The notes beneath the pieces were generated by a model. It made no database searches. It worked only from the letters and a program-made list of their open reading frames with translations, and was not told the DNA's origin. A program made the translations under genes and the position numbers. Below are positions 1-7,240 of a stretch of 12,301 nt of DNA, piece after piece. Origin of the DNA: Parcubacteria group bacterium. Lineage in GTDB: Bacteria; Patescibacteriota; Minisyncoccia; Phycocordibacterales; Phycocordibacteraceae. The stretch covers positions 1 through 12,301 of the forward strand of contig JAQBRK010000006.1 in the NCBI GenBank assembly GCA_028286505.1, given 5' to 3'. Each line of letters begins with the position of its first letter. The first letter of the stretch is position 1.

Positions 1-24
1 TGGGCCGTCCTATATATTGTTGCT

Positions 25-48
25 AACTCCCACGGGGAGTTTTAATTT
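25..48 (+). promoter_or_regulatory. Hairpin in front of rpsL
   Basis: A 7-bp perfect stem (AACTCCC at 25-31, GGGAGTT at 35-41, 3-nt loop) is followed by a T-rich stretch. It lies 11 nt before the rpsL ATG. It could be the terminator of an upstream gene outside the window or a 5' UTR structure of rpsL. The only purine-rich SD-like bases (GGGGAG, 34-39) are inside this stem and 13 nt from the start, so they are unlikely to act as a normal SD. A TA-rich stretch (11-18) could be a -10 element, but no -35 can be assigned this close to the edge. Confidence 0.4.
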
Positions 49-52
49 CGAA

Positions 53-463
53 ATGCCTACCGTACAACAACTCACCAAGAAGTCTCGCAAGAGCAATCCC
101 CGCAAATCCAAAGTGGTGGCTCTTGGCAGTGGCTTCAATGCGCTTAAGAACCGCCCGGAATTCTACCCGGCTCCTTTCAAGCGCGGCGTGTGCGTTAAGG
201 TAACGACGAAGACCCCTCGTAAGCCGAACTCGGCTATCCGTAAGATAGCCCGCGTGCGCCTTTCAAACGGTATGGAAGTTACCGCCTACATTCCGGGAGA
301 GGGTCACAACCTCCAGGAGCACTCCGTGGTACTTCTTCGCGGCGGTCGCGTGAAGGACATCGGCGTGCAGTACACCATCGTTCGCGGAAAGCTCGATACC
401 GCCGGTATCGACAAGCGCCGTCGCGGCCGCTCCCGCTATGGTGCTAAGAAGCCGAAAGCATAG
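53..463 (+). CDS. rpsL: 30S ribosomal protein S12
   Basis: S12 sits at the decoding centre of the 30S subunit and helps check codon-anticodon pairing. The 136-aa product matches the family throughout: KRGVC (43-47), KPNSA (57-61), GEGHNLQEHS (82-91), RGGRVKD (96-102) and a basic C-terminus ending RPKA-like (KPKA). The ATG at 53 is chosen over an in-frame TTG at 17 because the family starts with MPT/MAT. Two classical streptomycin-contact sites differ. Arg56 replaces the first Lys of the usual TPKKPNSA motif (E. coli Lys43 counting Met). The loop normally reading KDLPGVRYH is one residue shorter (KDIGVQY), losing the conserved Pro. The Asp that is methylthiolated in E. coli is kept (Asp102). 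rpsG follows after 15 nt, so the two are probably co-transcribed. No usable SD is seen. Confidence 0.97.
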   Translation: MPTVQQLTKKSRKSNPRKSKVVALGSGFNALKNRPEFYPAPFKRGVCVKVTTKTPRKPNSAIRKIARVRLSNGMEVTAYIPGEGHNLQEHSVVLLRGGRVKDIGVQYTIVRGKLDTAGIDKRRRGRSRYGAKKPKA

Positions 464-478
464 TTTTCACTACTCAAC

Positions 479-949
479 ATGCGTCACCCCGTAAAAAATA
501 AATATCCGCGCCGCCCCGACATGCTCTACCAGTCGGACGCTATTTCCCGTTTCATCAACACGGTGATGTGGGACGGTAAGAAGGATACTGCCCGCCAGGT
601 GGTCTACGATGCCCTCGACCTCATCAAGAACGGAGAAGGAAACCCTGACCCGCTCGAGACGTTCGAGACCGCTATCCGTAACGTTTCTCCGCTCATGGAA
701 GTACGTTCACGCCGCGTCGGTGGAGCTAACTACCAGGTTCCTCGCGAAGTTCCGCAGCAGCGCCGCGTATCCCTTGCATATCGTTGGCTCATCAACGCCG
801 CTCGCGCCAAAAAGGGAAAGCCTATGGCACAGAAGCTTGCCGAAGAGATTCTTCTCGCGGTCAAGAACGAAGGAACCGCCATCAAGAAGAAGGACGACAT
901 GCACCGCATGGCAGACGCCAACAAGGCATTCGCTCACTTCGCCTGGTAA
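479..949 (+). CDS. rpsG: 30S ribosomal protein S7
   Basis: S7 starts assembly of the 30S head by binding the 3' domain of 16S rRNA, and it contacts E-site tRNA. The 156-aa product has the usual length and signatures: DGKK (32-35), FETAIRNVSPLMEV, RRVGGANYQVP (78-88), RRVSLAYRW and the C-terminal MADANKAFAHF helix. It starts 15 nt after rpsL and is the second gene of a two-gene unit. The upstream spacer (TTTTCACTACTCAAC) has no SD. In the classic str operon fusA follows directly; here a strong hairpin closes the unit 14 nt after the stop and two foreign genes come before fusA. In E. coli S7 represses its own operon from the rpsL-rpsG spacer; this 15-nt spacer is too short for such a site. Confidence 0.97.
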   Translation: MRHPVKNKYPRRPDMLYQSDAISRFINTVMWDGKKDTARQVVYDALDLIKNGEGNPDPLETFETAIRNVSPLMEVRSRRVGGANYQVPREVPQQRRVSLAYRWLINAARAKKGKPMAQKLAEEILLAVKNEGTAIKKKDDMHRMADANKAFAHFAW

Positions 950-963
950 GACATTTTTAACCA

Positions 964-1001
964 GCAACAAAAACGCGCACGAAAGTGCGCGTTTTTGTTG
1001 C
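964..1001. terminator. Bidirectional intrinsic terminator after rpsG
   Basis: Perfect 17-bp inverted repeat (964-980 and 985-1001) with a GAAA tetraloop. The GC core (CGCGCAC/GTGCGCG) is flanked by A5 on the left and T5 on the right, so it can end transcription on both strands. It separates rpsL-rpsG from the next gene. Confidence 0.93.
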
Positions 1002-1025
1002 ATATGGGAGGAATCAGCATATACT
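998..1025 (+). promoter_or_regulatory. Probable promoter of the KGG-repeat gene
   Basis: TTGCAT (998-1003), 16 nt, TATACT (1020-1025). The -35 overlaps the last four bases of the rpsG terminator hairpin. Predicted transcription start is near 1032, giving a leader of about 40 nt before the ATG at 1073. A small hairpin (GTTCC...GGAAC) lies in this leader. Confidence 0.5.
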
Positions 1026-1072
1026 CCCGCACAGTCCGGTTCCGCTTGGGAACGGGGAAAGGGAGTAAGGAT

Positions 1073-1300
1073 ATGGCCGTCAACGAAGTACCAGCGAGAA
1101 CCACACCGAGAGGCTTCGGCCTCCTGGACGCGGATACTCGGCGGGCAATTGCCCGTAAGGGCGGTAAGGCCGTCTCCGACGAGAAGCGCAGCTTCACCCA
1201 GGATCGCACGCTCGCCGCGGAAGCCGGCCGCAAGGGTGGCAAGGCAACGCAGAAGAAAAACGCCGATGCTGCTCGAAGGGCCGCTGGAACAGGGTTGTAA
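1073..1300 (+). CDS. KGG-repeat (YciG/GsiB/Con-10-like) stress-type protein
   Basis: The 75-aa hydrophilic, glycine- and lysine-rich product carries two KGG units: RRAIARKGGKA (23-33) and AAEAGRKGGKA (48-58), after an RGF-LLD segment (13-19) that matches the start of the family repeat (RGFASMDPEK-like). Such repeats (KGG / stress-induced acidophilic repeat, as in E. coli YciG, Bacillus GsiB and fungal Con-10) mark small, mostly disordered proteins made under starvation, desiccation or acid stress; their biochemical role is unclear. The start at 1073 is preferred over in-frame starts from 995 because it has an SD (GGGAG at 1061-1065, 7-nt gap; also AAGG) and begins just before the domain. It is a single-gene unit with its own promoter and terminator, inserted between rpsG and fusA. 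Confidence 0.82.
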   Translation: MAVNEVPARTTPRGFGLLDADTRRAIARKGGKAVSDEKRSFTQDRTLAAEAGRKGGKATQKKNADAARRAAGTGL

Positions 1301-1319
1301 CCATAGCGTGCCTCACGTG

Positions 1320-1354
1320 CGCCCCGGGGGATTTCCCCCGGGGCGTGCTCTTTT
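1320..1354 (+). terminator. Intrinsic terminator of the KGG-repeat gene
   Basis: A 10-bp GC stem (GCCCCGGGGG 1321-1330, CCCCCGGGGC 1335-1344) with an ATTT loop and outer C-G and G-U pairs, followed by TCTTTT (1349-1354). Confidence 0.92.
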
Positions 1355-1404
1355 GTAGGCTATAGTTACGCTAGGATTCTCCAATTATCTTCTAATCACC
1401 GTCT

Positions 1405-2139
1405 ATGAACTTCTCCAAACGACTTAAGTTGCTGCTTACGATACTCGTCATCGTAGCGATCGGTGCGGTAGTGTTCTACACCTATTTCTGGAACTCGCTT
1501 CCTCTAGGAACGGTACTCTTCCCTAATTCGCAGAACGCGAACCCGACCCTAAACGGCACGCCGGCTACCGGTCCTTCGAAGACCACCGGCAATAAGCCAA
1601 CTACTCCTCGTGCAGGAGCGGGATATGTCATACAAACAAGCGGTAAGAGCTTGATAGTTACGAGTACTGCGGCAGGCGTGACGGTGACCGTCCCCCTGAA
1701 CACGGTAATAACCCAGGCAAATGCGGTCTTGTCCCTGGTACCACCTGAAAGTAAGTCAGGAGAAGGATTCAAGATTCAGAAAACCGAAGCGTCGTTCAAT
1801 GACCCGCTTCCGGGAATCGCTTCGGCCCTGAGCGGCAAGCAATCGGCATTCGATGCGCTTCGCAGCACCGAAGACTCCCAGGAATTCAATCCGAATAACG
1901 TAGTAGCTCCGTCGCACATCACGAAGCTCAAGAATCTTACGGTAGACGGTCATCCGGCCGTACAGGTACACGTCACGACGACGGCAACTGCCGGCCAAGC
2001 CGCACGCGATTTCTACCTTACCTGGGTACGCGAAGGCATTACGAACTGGTACATCGTGCGCACTGCACAGGGTCTGACGCCCGAAGCCAAGAGTGCGCTC
2101 GATCTCATCTTCACCTCGATAAAATTGCTCCCGCAGTAA
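1405..2139 (+). CDS. Membrane-anchored exported protein of unknown function
   Basis: I do not recognise this 244-aa protein. It starts with a positively charged stretch (KRLK, 5-8) and one hydrophobic segment (about 8-28), with no cysteine lipobox and no clear signal-peptidase site, so it is probably a type II anchor with the rest outside the cell. A Pro/Thr/Asn/Gly-rich linker (about 39-70) leads to a globular domain of about 170 residues rich in Val, Thr and Ser. The C-terminal part (DGHPAVQVHV, then FYLTWVREG and WYIVRTA) has the alternating pattern of a beta-rich domain, loosely like Mog1/PsbP-type folds; this resemblance is weak. No SD precedes the ATG. A possible -10 (TATAGT, 1361-1366) has no good -35. 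The gene is bounded by terminators on both sides. Confidence 0.8.
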   Translation: MNFSKRLKLLLTILVIVAIGAVVFYTYFWNSLPLGTVLFPNSQNANPTLNGTPATGPSKTTGNKPTTPRAGAGYVIQTSGKSLIVTSTAAGVTVTVPLNTVITQANAVLSLVPPESKSGEGFKIQKTEASFNDPLPGIASALSGKQSAFDALRSTEDSQEFNPNNVVAPSHITKLKNLTVDGHPAVQVHVTTTATAGQAARDFYLTWVREGITNWYIVRTAQGLTPEAKSALDLIFTSIKLLPQ

Positions 2140-2154
2140 TTGGATAGCGACTGG

Positions 2155-2195
2155 AGCAAAGGGCGCGGCCGTAATGGCCGCGCCCTTTGCTTTTT
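2155..2195 (+). terminator. Intrinsic terminator before fusA
   Basis: Perfect 15-bp stem (2156-2170 and 2176-2190, loop GTAAT) with GC-rich core GGGCGCGGCC and outer GCAAA/TTTGC pairs, followed by T5. A-rich bases on the left arm allow weak activity on the other strand. Confidence 0.93.
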
Positions 2196-2215
2196 CCTCT
2201 CTTTTTCCGTATCTT
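2187..2215 (+). promoter_or_regulatory. Possible fusA promoter
   Basis: TTGCTT (2187-2192), 17 nt, TATCTT (2210-2215). The -35 lies in the closing arm and T-run of the preceding terminator. Predicted start is near 2222, giving a leader of about 69 nt. The hexamers are only moderate matches; the support is the spacing and the same arrangement elsewhere in the window. Confidence 0.35.
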
Positions 2216-2290
2216 ATGAATAACGCCTCGGCGGGCTTTTTAATTTTACTGGCGCCGTACCAACTAGCATTCCGCTTACTTCTTATCTTT

Positions 2291-4438
2291 ATGAAACGCG
2301 ATTATCCTCTCGAGAAAGTGCGCAACTTCGGTATCGTCGCCCACGTGGACGCCGGAAAGACGACTACGTCCGAACGCGTGCTCTTCTACACGGGCTCCCA
2401 GCACAAAATAGGAGAGGTGCACACGGGTGAGACCACCACCGACTGGATGGAGCAGGAGCGCGAACGCGGTATCACCATTACCTCGGCCGCCATCACTTGT
2501 TTCTGGACCCGCACGAGCGAGAAGGATAAGAAGGACCCGGTAAAGAAATACCGTTTCAACGTCATCGACACCCCGGGACATATCGACTTCACTGCCGAGG
2601 TGAAGCGCTCCATGCGTGTCCTCGACGGCGCTATCGTCGTTTTCGACGGCGTTGCCGGAGTTGAGCCGCAGTCCGAAACCAACTGGCGTTACGCTGACGA
2701 AGCGGGTGTGCCACGCGTTTGTTTCATCAATAAGCTCGACCGCACCGGAGCTTCCTTCGAAGATTCCTATGCATCCATCCTTGAGCGCCTCTCGAAGAAG
2801 GCCGTTCGCGCGCAGATCCCTATGGGAGCGGAGGGTGATTTCGAAGGTGTCGTGGACCTTCTCTCCATGAAGTCCTTCACCTTCACCGGCAACATGGGCG
2901 AAGACGTTATCGAGGGCGAAGTTCCCGAGCAGTACGTAGAAGAAGCGAAGAAGTACCGCACGGAACTCATCGAGCGCATCGTCGAGCATGACGAGGCTCA
3001 GATGAACGCGTTCTTCGAAGGCAACGAGCCAACGCTCGAAGAACTTAAGAAGACGCTTCGCAAAGCGGTTATCGCAAACGAGATCTTCCCGGTCTACACC
3101 GGTTCCGCCCTTAAGAACAAGGGCGTGCAGCTCGTGCTCGATGCCGTCGTCGACTACCTTCCGAGCCCGCTCGACCTCCCACCGGTCAAGGGAACCAACC
3201 CGAAGACGGGTGATGAAGTCTTCCGCAAGCCTGACGATTCCGAGCCGTTCACCGCGCTCGCCTTCAAGCTTCAGACCGACCCGTTCGTGGGAGCGCTTAC
3301 GTTCTTCCGCGTCTACGCGGGAACGGTTTCTGCAGGTTCCTACATTTACAACGCGAACACCGGCACCAAGGAACGCGTCGGACGTATCGTTCGTCTTCAG
3401 GCGGACAAGCGTGAAGAAGTGGAGCAGGTCTTCACGGGAGAAATCGCCGCATTCGTGGGCCTCAAGGACACGAAGACCTCGCACACGCTTTGCGACGAAG
3501 CGCATCCTATCGTTCTCGAAGAGATTAAATTCCCCGAGCCGGTGGTATCGCTTCGCATCGAGCCGAAGACCAAGGCAGACCAGGAGAAAATGGGTCTTGC
3601 GCTCCGTAAGCTTTCCGACGAAGACCCAACGTTCAAGATTACGTCTGACGAAGAAACGGGAGAAACCATCATGGCCGGAATGGGCGAGCTCCATCTTGAG
3701 ATTCTCGTCGACCGTATGAAGCGCGAATTCGGCGTTGAAGCGAACGTCGGTAAGCCGCAGGTAGCATATCGCGAGACCCTCATGGGTACTGCCGACGTGG
3801 ACAATAAGTACGTGAAGCAAACGGGAGGTAAGGGTCAGTACGGCCACGTGAAGATTCGCGTGAAGCACATGGAACCGGTTGATCCCGAAGCGAAGGTCGC
3901 GAAGAACACGACGCGTGAAGACCACTTCGAATTCATCAACAACATCAAGGGAGGCGTTATCCCATCCGAATACTTCAACCCAATCGAGAAGGGAATTCGC
4001 GAGGCGATGAACCGCGGTATCCTTGCCGGTTACCAGATGGTGGATATTTCCGTCGACCTCTACGACGGTTCCTTCCATGAAGTCGACTCGTCCGAAATCG
4101 CCTTCAAGATTGCGGCGTCCCAGGCCTTCCAGGAAGCGGCTCGCCAGGCGAAGCCCGTTATACTCGAGCCGATCATGAACGTCGAGGTCGTCGTCCCCGA
4201 GCAGTTCATGGGTGACGTCACGGGTTCGCTCTCCGGAAAGCGCGGTTCCATCGAAGGTATGGAGGACCGAGGCATGAACAAGGCGATTCATGCCAAGGTG
4301 CCGCTTTCCGAAATGTTCGGGTACACCACCTCGCTCCGCTCCATGTCGGAAGGTCGCGGTTCCATGACCATGGAATTCGATCATTACGAAGTCGTGCCAC
4401 GTAACGTTGCGGACGACATCATCGCGAGCCGTACCTAA
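2291..4438 (+). CDS. fusA: Translation elongation factor G (EF-G)
   Basis: EF-G is the GTPase that moves tRNAs and mRNA through the ribosome after peptide bond formation and helps recycle ribosomes. The 715-aa product (E. coli 704) has all G-domain motifs: AHVDAGKTT (17-25), RGITI (59-63), DTPGH (93-97), NKLD (147-150). The tip domain IV signature GGKGQYGHVK and the C-terminal TGSLSGKRG and GYTTSLRS segments are intact. A short charged insert (EKDKKDPVKK, 77-86) lies between the switch I and DTPGH motifs. The ATG at 2291 is chosen because the family begins at this point; an in-frame ATG at 2174 lies inside the upstream terminator. No SD is present (the preceding bases are CTTATCTTT). It is separated from rpsG by two genes and from tuf by one gene, and has its own terminator. 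Confidence 0.97.
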   Translation: MKRDYPLEKVRNFGIVAHVDAGKTTTSERVLFYTGSQHKIGEVHTGETTTDWMEQERERGITITSAAITCFWTRTSEKDKKDPVKKYRFNVIDTPGHIDFTAEVKRSMRVLDGAIVVFDGVAGVEPQSETNWRYADEAGVPRVCFINKLDRTGASFEDSYASILERLSKKAVRAQIPMGAEGDFEGVVDLLSMKSFTFTGNMGEDVIEGEVPEQYVEEAKKYRTELIERIVEHDEAQMNAFFEGNEPTLEELKKTLRKAVIANEIFPVYTGSALKNKGVQLVLDAVVDYLPSPLDLPPVKGTNPKTGDEVFRKPDDSEPFTALAFKLQTDPFVGALTFFRVYAGTVSAGSYIYNANTGTKERVGRIVRLQADKREEVEQVFTGEIAAFVGLKDTKTSHTLCDEAHPIVLEEIKFPEPVVSLRIEPKTKADQEKMGLALRKLSDEDPTFKITSDEETGETIMAGMGELHLEILVDRMKREFGVEANVGKPQVAYRETLMGTADVDNKYVKQTGGKGQYGHVKIRVKHMEPVDPEAKVAKNTTREDHFEFINNIKGGVIPSEYFNPIEKGIREAMNRGILAGYQMVDISVDLYDGSFHEVDSSEIAFKIAASQAFQEAARQAKPVILEPIMNVEVVVPEQFMGDVTGSLSGKRGSIEGMEDRGMNKAIHAKVPLSEMFGYTTSLRSMSEGRGSMTMEFDHYEVVPRNVADDIIASRT

Positions 4439-4455
4439 GGCGTATATAGAGAAAA

Positions 4456-4490
4456 TGTAGAAAAGGCCCGTTATACGGGCCTTTTCTACA
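4456..4490. terminator. Bidirectional terminator after fusA
   Basis: Perfect 16-bp stem (4456-4471 and 4475-4490) with a TAT loop: core GGCCCGT/ACGGGCC flanked by A4 on the left and T4 on the right. It starts 18 nt after the fusA stop. Confidence 0.93.
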
Positions 4491-4506
4491 GTAAGCTGAG
4501 CAGTAC

Positions 4507-4535
4507 TTGACAATACACCAATTATGGTGTATTGT
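4507..4535 (+). promoter_or_regulatory. Promoter embedded in a palindromic operator
   Basis: TTGACA (4507-4512), exactly 17 nt, TATTGT (4530-4535) is the best sigma-70-type promoter in the window. An 11-bp perfect inverted repeat (4510-4520 and 4525-4535, 4-nt spacer) spans from the -35 to the -10, so a dimeric repressor bound here would block RNA polymerase. Expected transcription start is about 4542, which practically coincides with an in-frame ATG at 4541. Confidence 0.72.
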
Positions 4536-4603
4536 TGTATATGAGTACAAGTGCCAAAGTTCCTACCAATTCAACATTCACACACAGACACGAGGGACCA
4601 CCC

Positions 4604-5230
4604 ATGACCACTCTTTCGCTCGCCAGCACCCCCATCGCCGCCAAATGCATCATTTCGCACCGCGCGATGATGTGGAACAACGAACGGGCCGCAACGCCCC
4701 TCACTCTCGACGCCGCCAAGACTCTCGGCTTCTATAGCGAGAATCTGGACTATAAGGTGTTCGGGATCAACAGCATGATCGACTACGCGGTCGACCTGCG
4801 GGGACTGCAAGCGGCTGAACTGTGGGAGGACATTCACGGTTGCATCATGCAGTTGCCGGATTCCTACGTCCCCATCCGCGAACGGGCCAAACGTCTCGGT
4901 CCGCCGACGGATGTCGAATCGGCATGGAAGGTCCTCAAGGTCTCGTCCGATCGTCGCCGTCGCCACCAAGCCATCCACAAGATCATCGACGTCGCCACCC
5001 TCCTCGAGCACAGCGACTGCATCTGGCAACAGCTCGGCGAGTTCCTGATGAAGGAAGCAAGGGTCGACGACCTGACCGGTCCGCTGCTCGGCCGTTTCGC
5101 CAAGTACACACCGTACAAGGAGACGGCGGCGTGGGCCAAAGCGCGGCGGGTCAGGATGTTGGAAGAAGCTTCCTCTTCCGCGCACAAGTCGTGTGAGGAA
5201 GAACCCGAACAACAGAAGATCGCGGCCTAG
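4604..5230 (+). CDS. Hypothetical protein between fusA and tuf
   Basis: I do not recognise this 208-aa protein. It looks soluble and mainly helical, with no signal peptide or membrane segment. It contains a basic patch (SSDRRRRHQ, near 116-124), three cysteines spread through the chain plus one near the end, and an acidic C-terminal tail with Glu-rich EEEPEQQ. The ATG at 4604 has an SD-like GAGGGA (4592-4597 region, 6-nt gap). An in-frame ATG at 4541 would add 21 residues and would be read from an almost leaderless mRNA if the promoter at 4507-4535 is used; both starts may be real. The coding style, rich in CTG and CGG, looks different from the neighbouring fusA and tuf, which suggests separate acquisition. 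It has its own regulated promoter and a GC-rich hairpin after the stop. Confidence 0.72.
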   Translation: MTTLSLASTPIAAKCIISHRAMMWNNERAATPLTLDAAKTLGFYSENLDYKVFGINSMIDYAVDLRGLQAAELWEDIHGCIMQLPDSYVPIRERAKRLGPPTDVESAWKVLKVSSDRRRRHQAIHKIIDVATLLEHSDCIWQQLGEFLMKEARVDDLTGPLLGRFAKYTPYKETAAWAKARRVRMLEEASSSAHKSCEEEPEQQKIAA

Positions 5231-5256
5231 AGCACTCCGCTCTAACCGCACCAAAG

Positions 5257-5288
5257 TCCCCCGGCCCGTCAAACGGCTGGGGGATTTA
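5257..5288 (+). terminator. Probable terminator of the 4604-5230 gene
   Basis: Stem TCCCCCGGCC / GGCTGGGGGA (5257-5266 and 5275-5284, one G-U pair, 8-nt loop) followed by only TTTAT. A smaller hairpin (TAGAGC/GCTCTA) overlaps the stop codon. The short T-run makes it weaker than the others here. Confidence 0.65.
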
Positions 5289-5303
5289 TGCATATATGCT
5301 TGA

Positions 5304-5405
5304 CCCCTTACCACTTTTTAACCAAGAGCTTTGGTGAGATGAGTGCTTCTTGTGATGGAAATGCAAATAACTTATGAAATAGGCCTTCCAAAAAGTGGTA
5401 AGGGG
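5304..5405. repeat. 16-bp inverted repeat flanking a 70-nt core
   Basis: Perfect arms CCCCTTACCACTTTTT (5304-5319) and its complement (5390-5405) enclose 70 nt that is AT-richer than the surroundings. With G-U pairs the stem extends four more pairs outward. TTGACC occurs at both ends in the same orientation (5300-5305 and 5406-5411), and ATGC flanks both (5296-5299, 5412-5415). It could be a miniature transposon-like element or a structured RNA. Confidence 0.7.
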
Positions 5406-5535
5406 TTGACCATGCGCGGAAGCCCGTGTAACTTAACCTATAACGCGAGTACGGCGCTCTTTTCGATGTTCTCTGTCCACACGGGCGGAAAACTACTGGA
5501 AAGGCGCTGCGCGGGGAAACGCCCAACGCCTTGGT

Positions 5536-5569
5536 CGCCTGCCATTCACGGACGTGAAGCAGGCAGGCG
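5536..5569. repeat. REP-like hairpin in the tuf leader
   Basis: CGCCTGCC (5536-5543) pairs with GGCAGGCG (5562-5569), and inside it TTCAC pairs with GTGAA around GGAC, leaving a small 1x3 internal loop. It lies 43 nt before the tuf start. The CCTGCC/GGCAGG arms look like a dispersed palindromic repeat, but only one copy is in this window. Confidence 0.6.
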
Positions 5570-5612
5570 CGGCAAAAAGTTATCACTTTAGCTACCAGTA
5601 ATTTACGAACTT

Positions 5613-6812
<1,200 letters not shown>

Positions 6813-6820
6813 TAGCCTGC

Positions 6821-6826
6821 TAGAAT
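6821..6826 (+). promoter_or_regulatory. -10-like hexamer right before rpsJ
   Basis: TAGAAT lies 7 nt before the rpsJ ATG, the spacing expected if transcription began at the start codon (a leaderless mRNA). No good -35 is found at 16-18 nt, so this may be chance. Confidence 0.22.
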
Positions 6827-6833
6827 TACTCGT

Positions 6834-7238
6834 ATGGCCGCTACCGCAAAAAAAGTTCCCGCTAACAAGGCATCCGGGTCCCTGGCGAGGGGGAAGACAG
6901 CAAAGAAGGAGGCAGCATCCGCTGCACCCGTCGAGTCCAAGCTCCGCATACGCGTTCGCGCCTACGAGCATAAGATCCTCGACCTCTCGGTGAAGCAGAT
7001 CATGGATACGGCGAATCGCTTCGATGCGACCATCGTCGGACCCGTACCGCTTCCGACGGAGATCAAGCGCTGGACCGTGAACCGTTCTACGTTCGTCCAC
7101 AAAGACGCACGCGAGCAGTTCGAGATGCGCATCCACAAACGCCTCATCGACATCCTCTCGCCTAATGCGAAGGTCATCGAGGCTCTCACGAATCTCAACC
7201 TTCCTTCCGGTGTGACGATCGATGTGAAGATGGTGTAG
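6834..7238 (+). CDS. rpsJ: 30S ribosomal protein S10 with N-terminal tail
   Basis: S10 is a 30S head protein and, with NusB, part of the antitermination complex in model bacteria. Residues 36-134 match S10: RIRVRAYEH (38-46), GPVPLPT (69-75), VHKDAREQFEMRIHKRLIDI (88-107). The product is 134 aa against 103 in E. coli because of an N-terminal tail of about 35 residues made almost only of Ala, Lys, Ser, Gly and Pro. The ATG at 6834 is the first after the tuf stop (21-nt gap). No internal ATG sits at the domain border, so the tail is very likely translated. No SD is seen. The gene usually starts the S10 operon; here it ends the tuf unit and is about 3.3 kb from rplC. Confidence 0.96.
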   Translation: MAATAKKVPANKASGSLARGKTAKKEAASAAPVESKLRIRVRAYEHKILDLSVKQIMDTANRFDATIVGPVPLPTEIKRWTVNRSTFVHKDAREQFEMRIHKRLIDILSPNAKVIEALTNLNLPSGVTIDVKMV

Positions 7239-7240
7239 TC

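Larger units (their letters stand above)
5285..5612. other. Long non-coding stretch upstream of tuf
   Basis: This 328-nt stretch has no credible gene. An 82-codon open frame from 5343 lacks an ATG start with an SD and runs through the hairpins. The stretch holds a 10-bp palindrome GCATATATGC (5290-5299), a 16-bp inverted repeat around 70 nt (5304-5405), a possible 8-bp long-range helix (5422-5429 with 5479-5486), a REP-like hairpin (5536-5569), and isolated promoter-like hexamers: TTGACC at 5406-5411 with a poor TAACTT at 17 nt, or TATAAC at 5439-5444 with no -35. The tuf promoter is probably inside it but cannot be fixed by eye. No tRNA gene is seen, although tRNAs precede tufB in some bacteria. 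Confidence 0.6.

Noticed and set aside
17..52. Upstream TTG start for rpsL
   Set aside because: The family begins MPT at 53, and the extra codons run through a hairpin.
609..1358. 249-codon plus-strand frame across rpsG and the KGG gene
   Set aside because: It crosses a perfect terminator and two real genes in another frame, with Ser/Arg-rich nonsense translation.
2174..2290. Longer fusA start at 2174
   Set aside because: The ATG is in the loop and arm of the upstream terminator, and the added residues are not part of EF-G.
2276..4513. 745-codon open frame on the minus strand across fusA
   Set aside because: It mirrors fusA codon by codon, has no SD or family match, and the plus-strand EF-G is certain. 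Long antisense frames are common opposite biased coding sequence.
4571..5314. 247-codon minus-strand frame over the 4604-5230 gene
   Set aside because: The plus frame has a promoter, an SD and a terminator in the right places; the minus frame has none.
5343..5591. 82-codon frame in the tuf leader
   Set aside because: No SD or promoter, non-ATG start, passes through the inverted repeat and REP-like hairpin.
5285..5612. tRNA gene upstream of tuf
   Set aside because: No cloverleaf, no GTTCRA T-arm signature and no 7-bp acceptor pairing were found.
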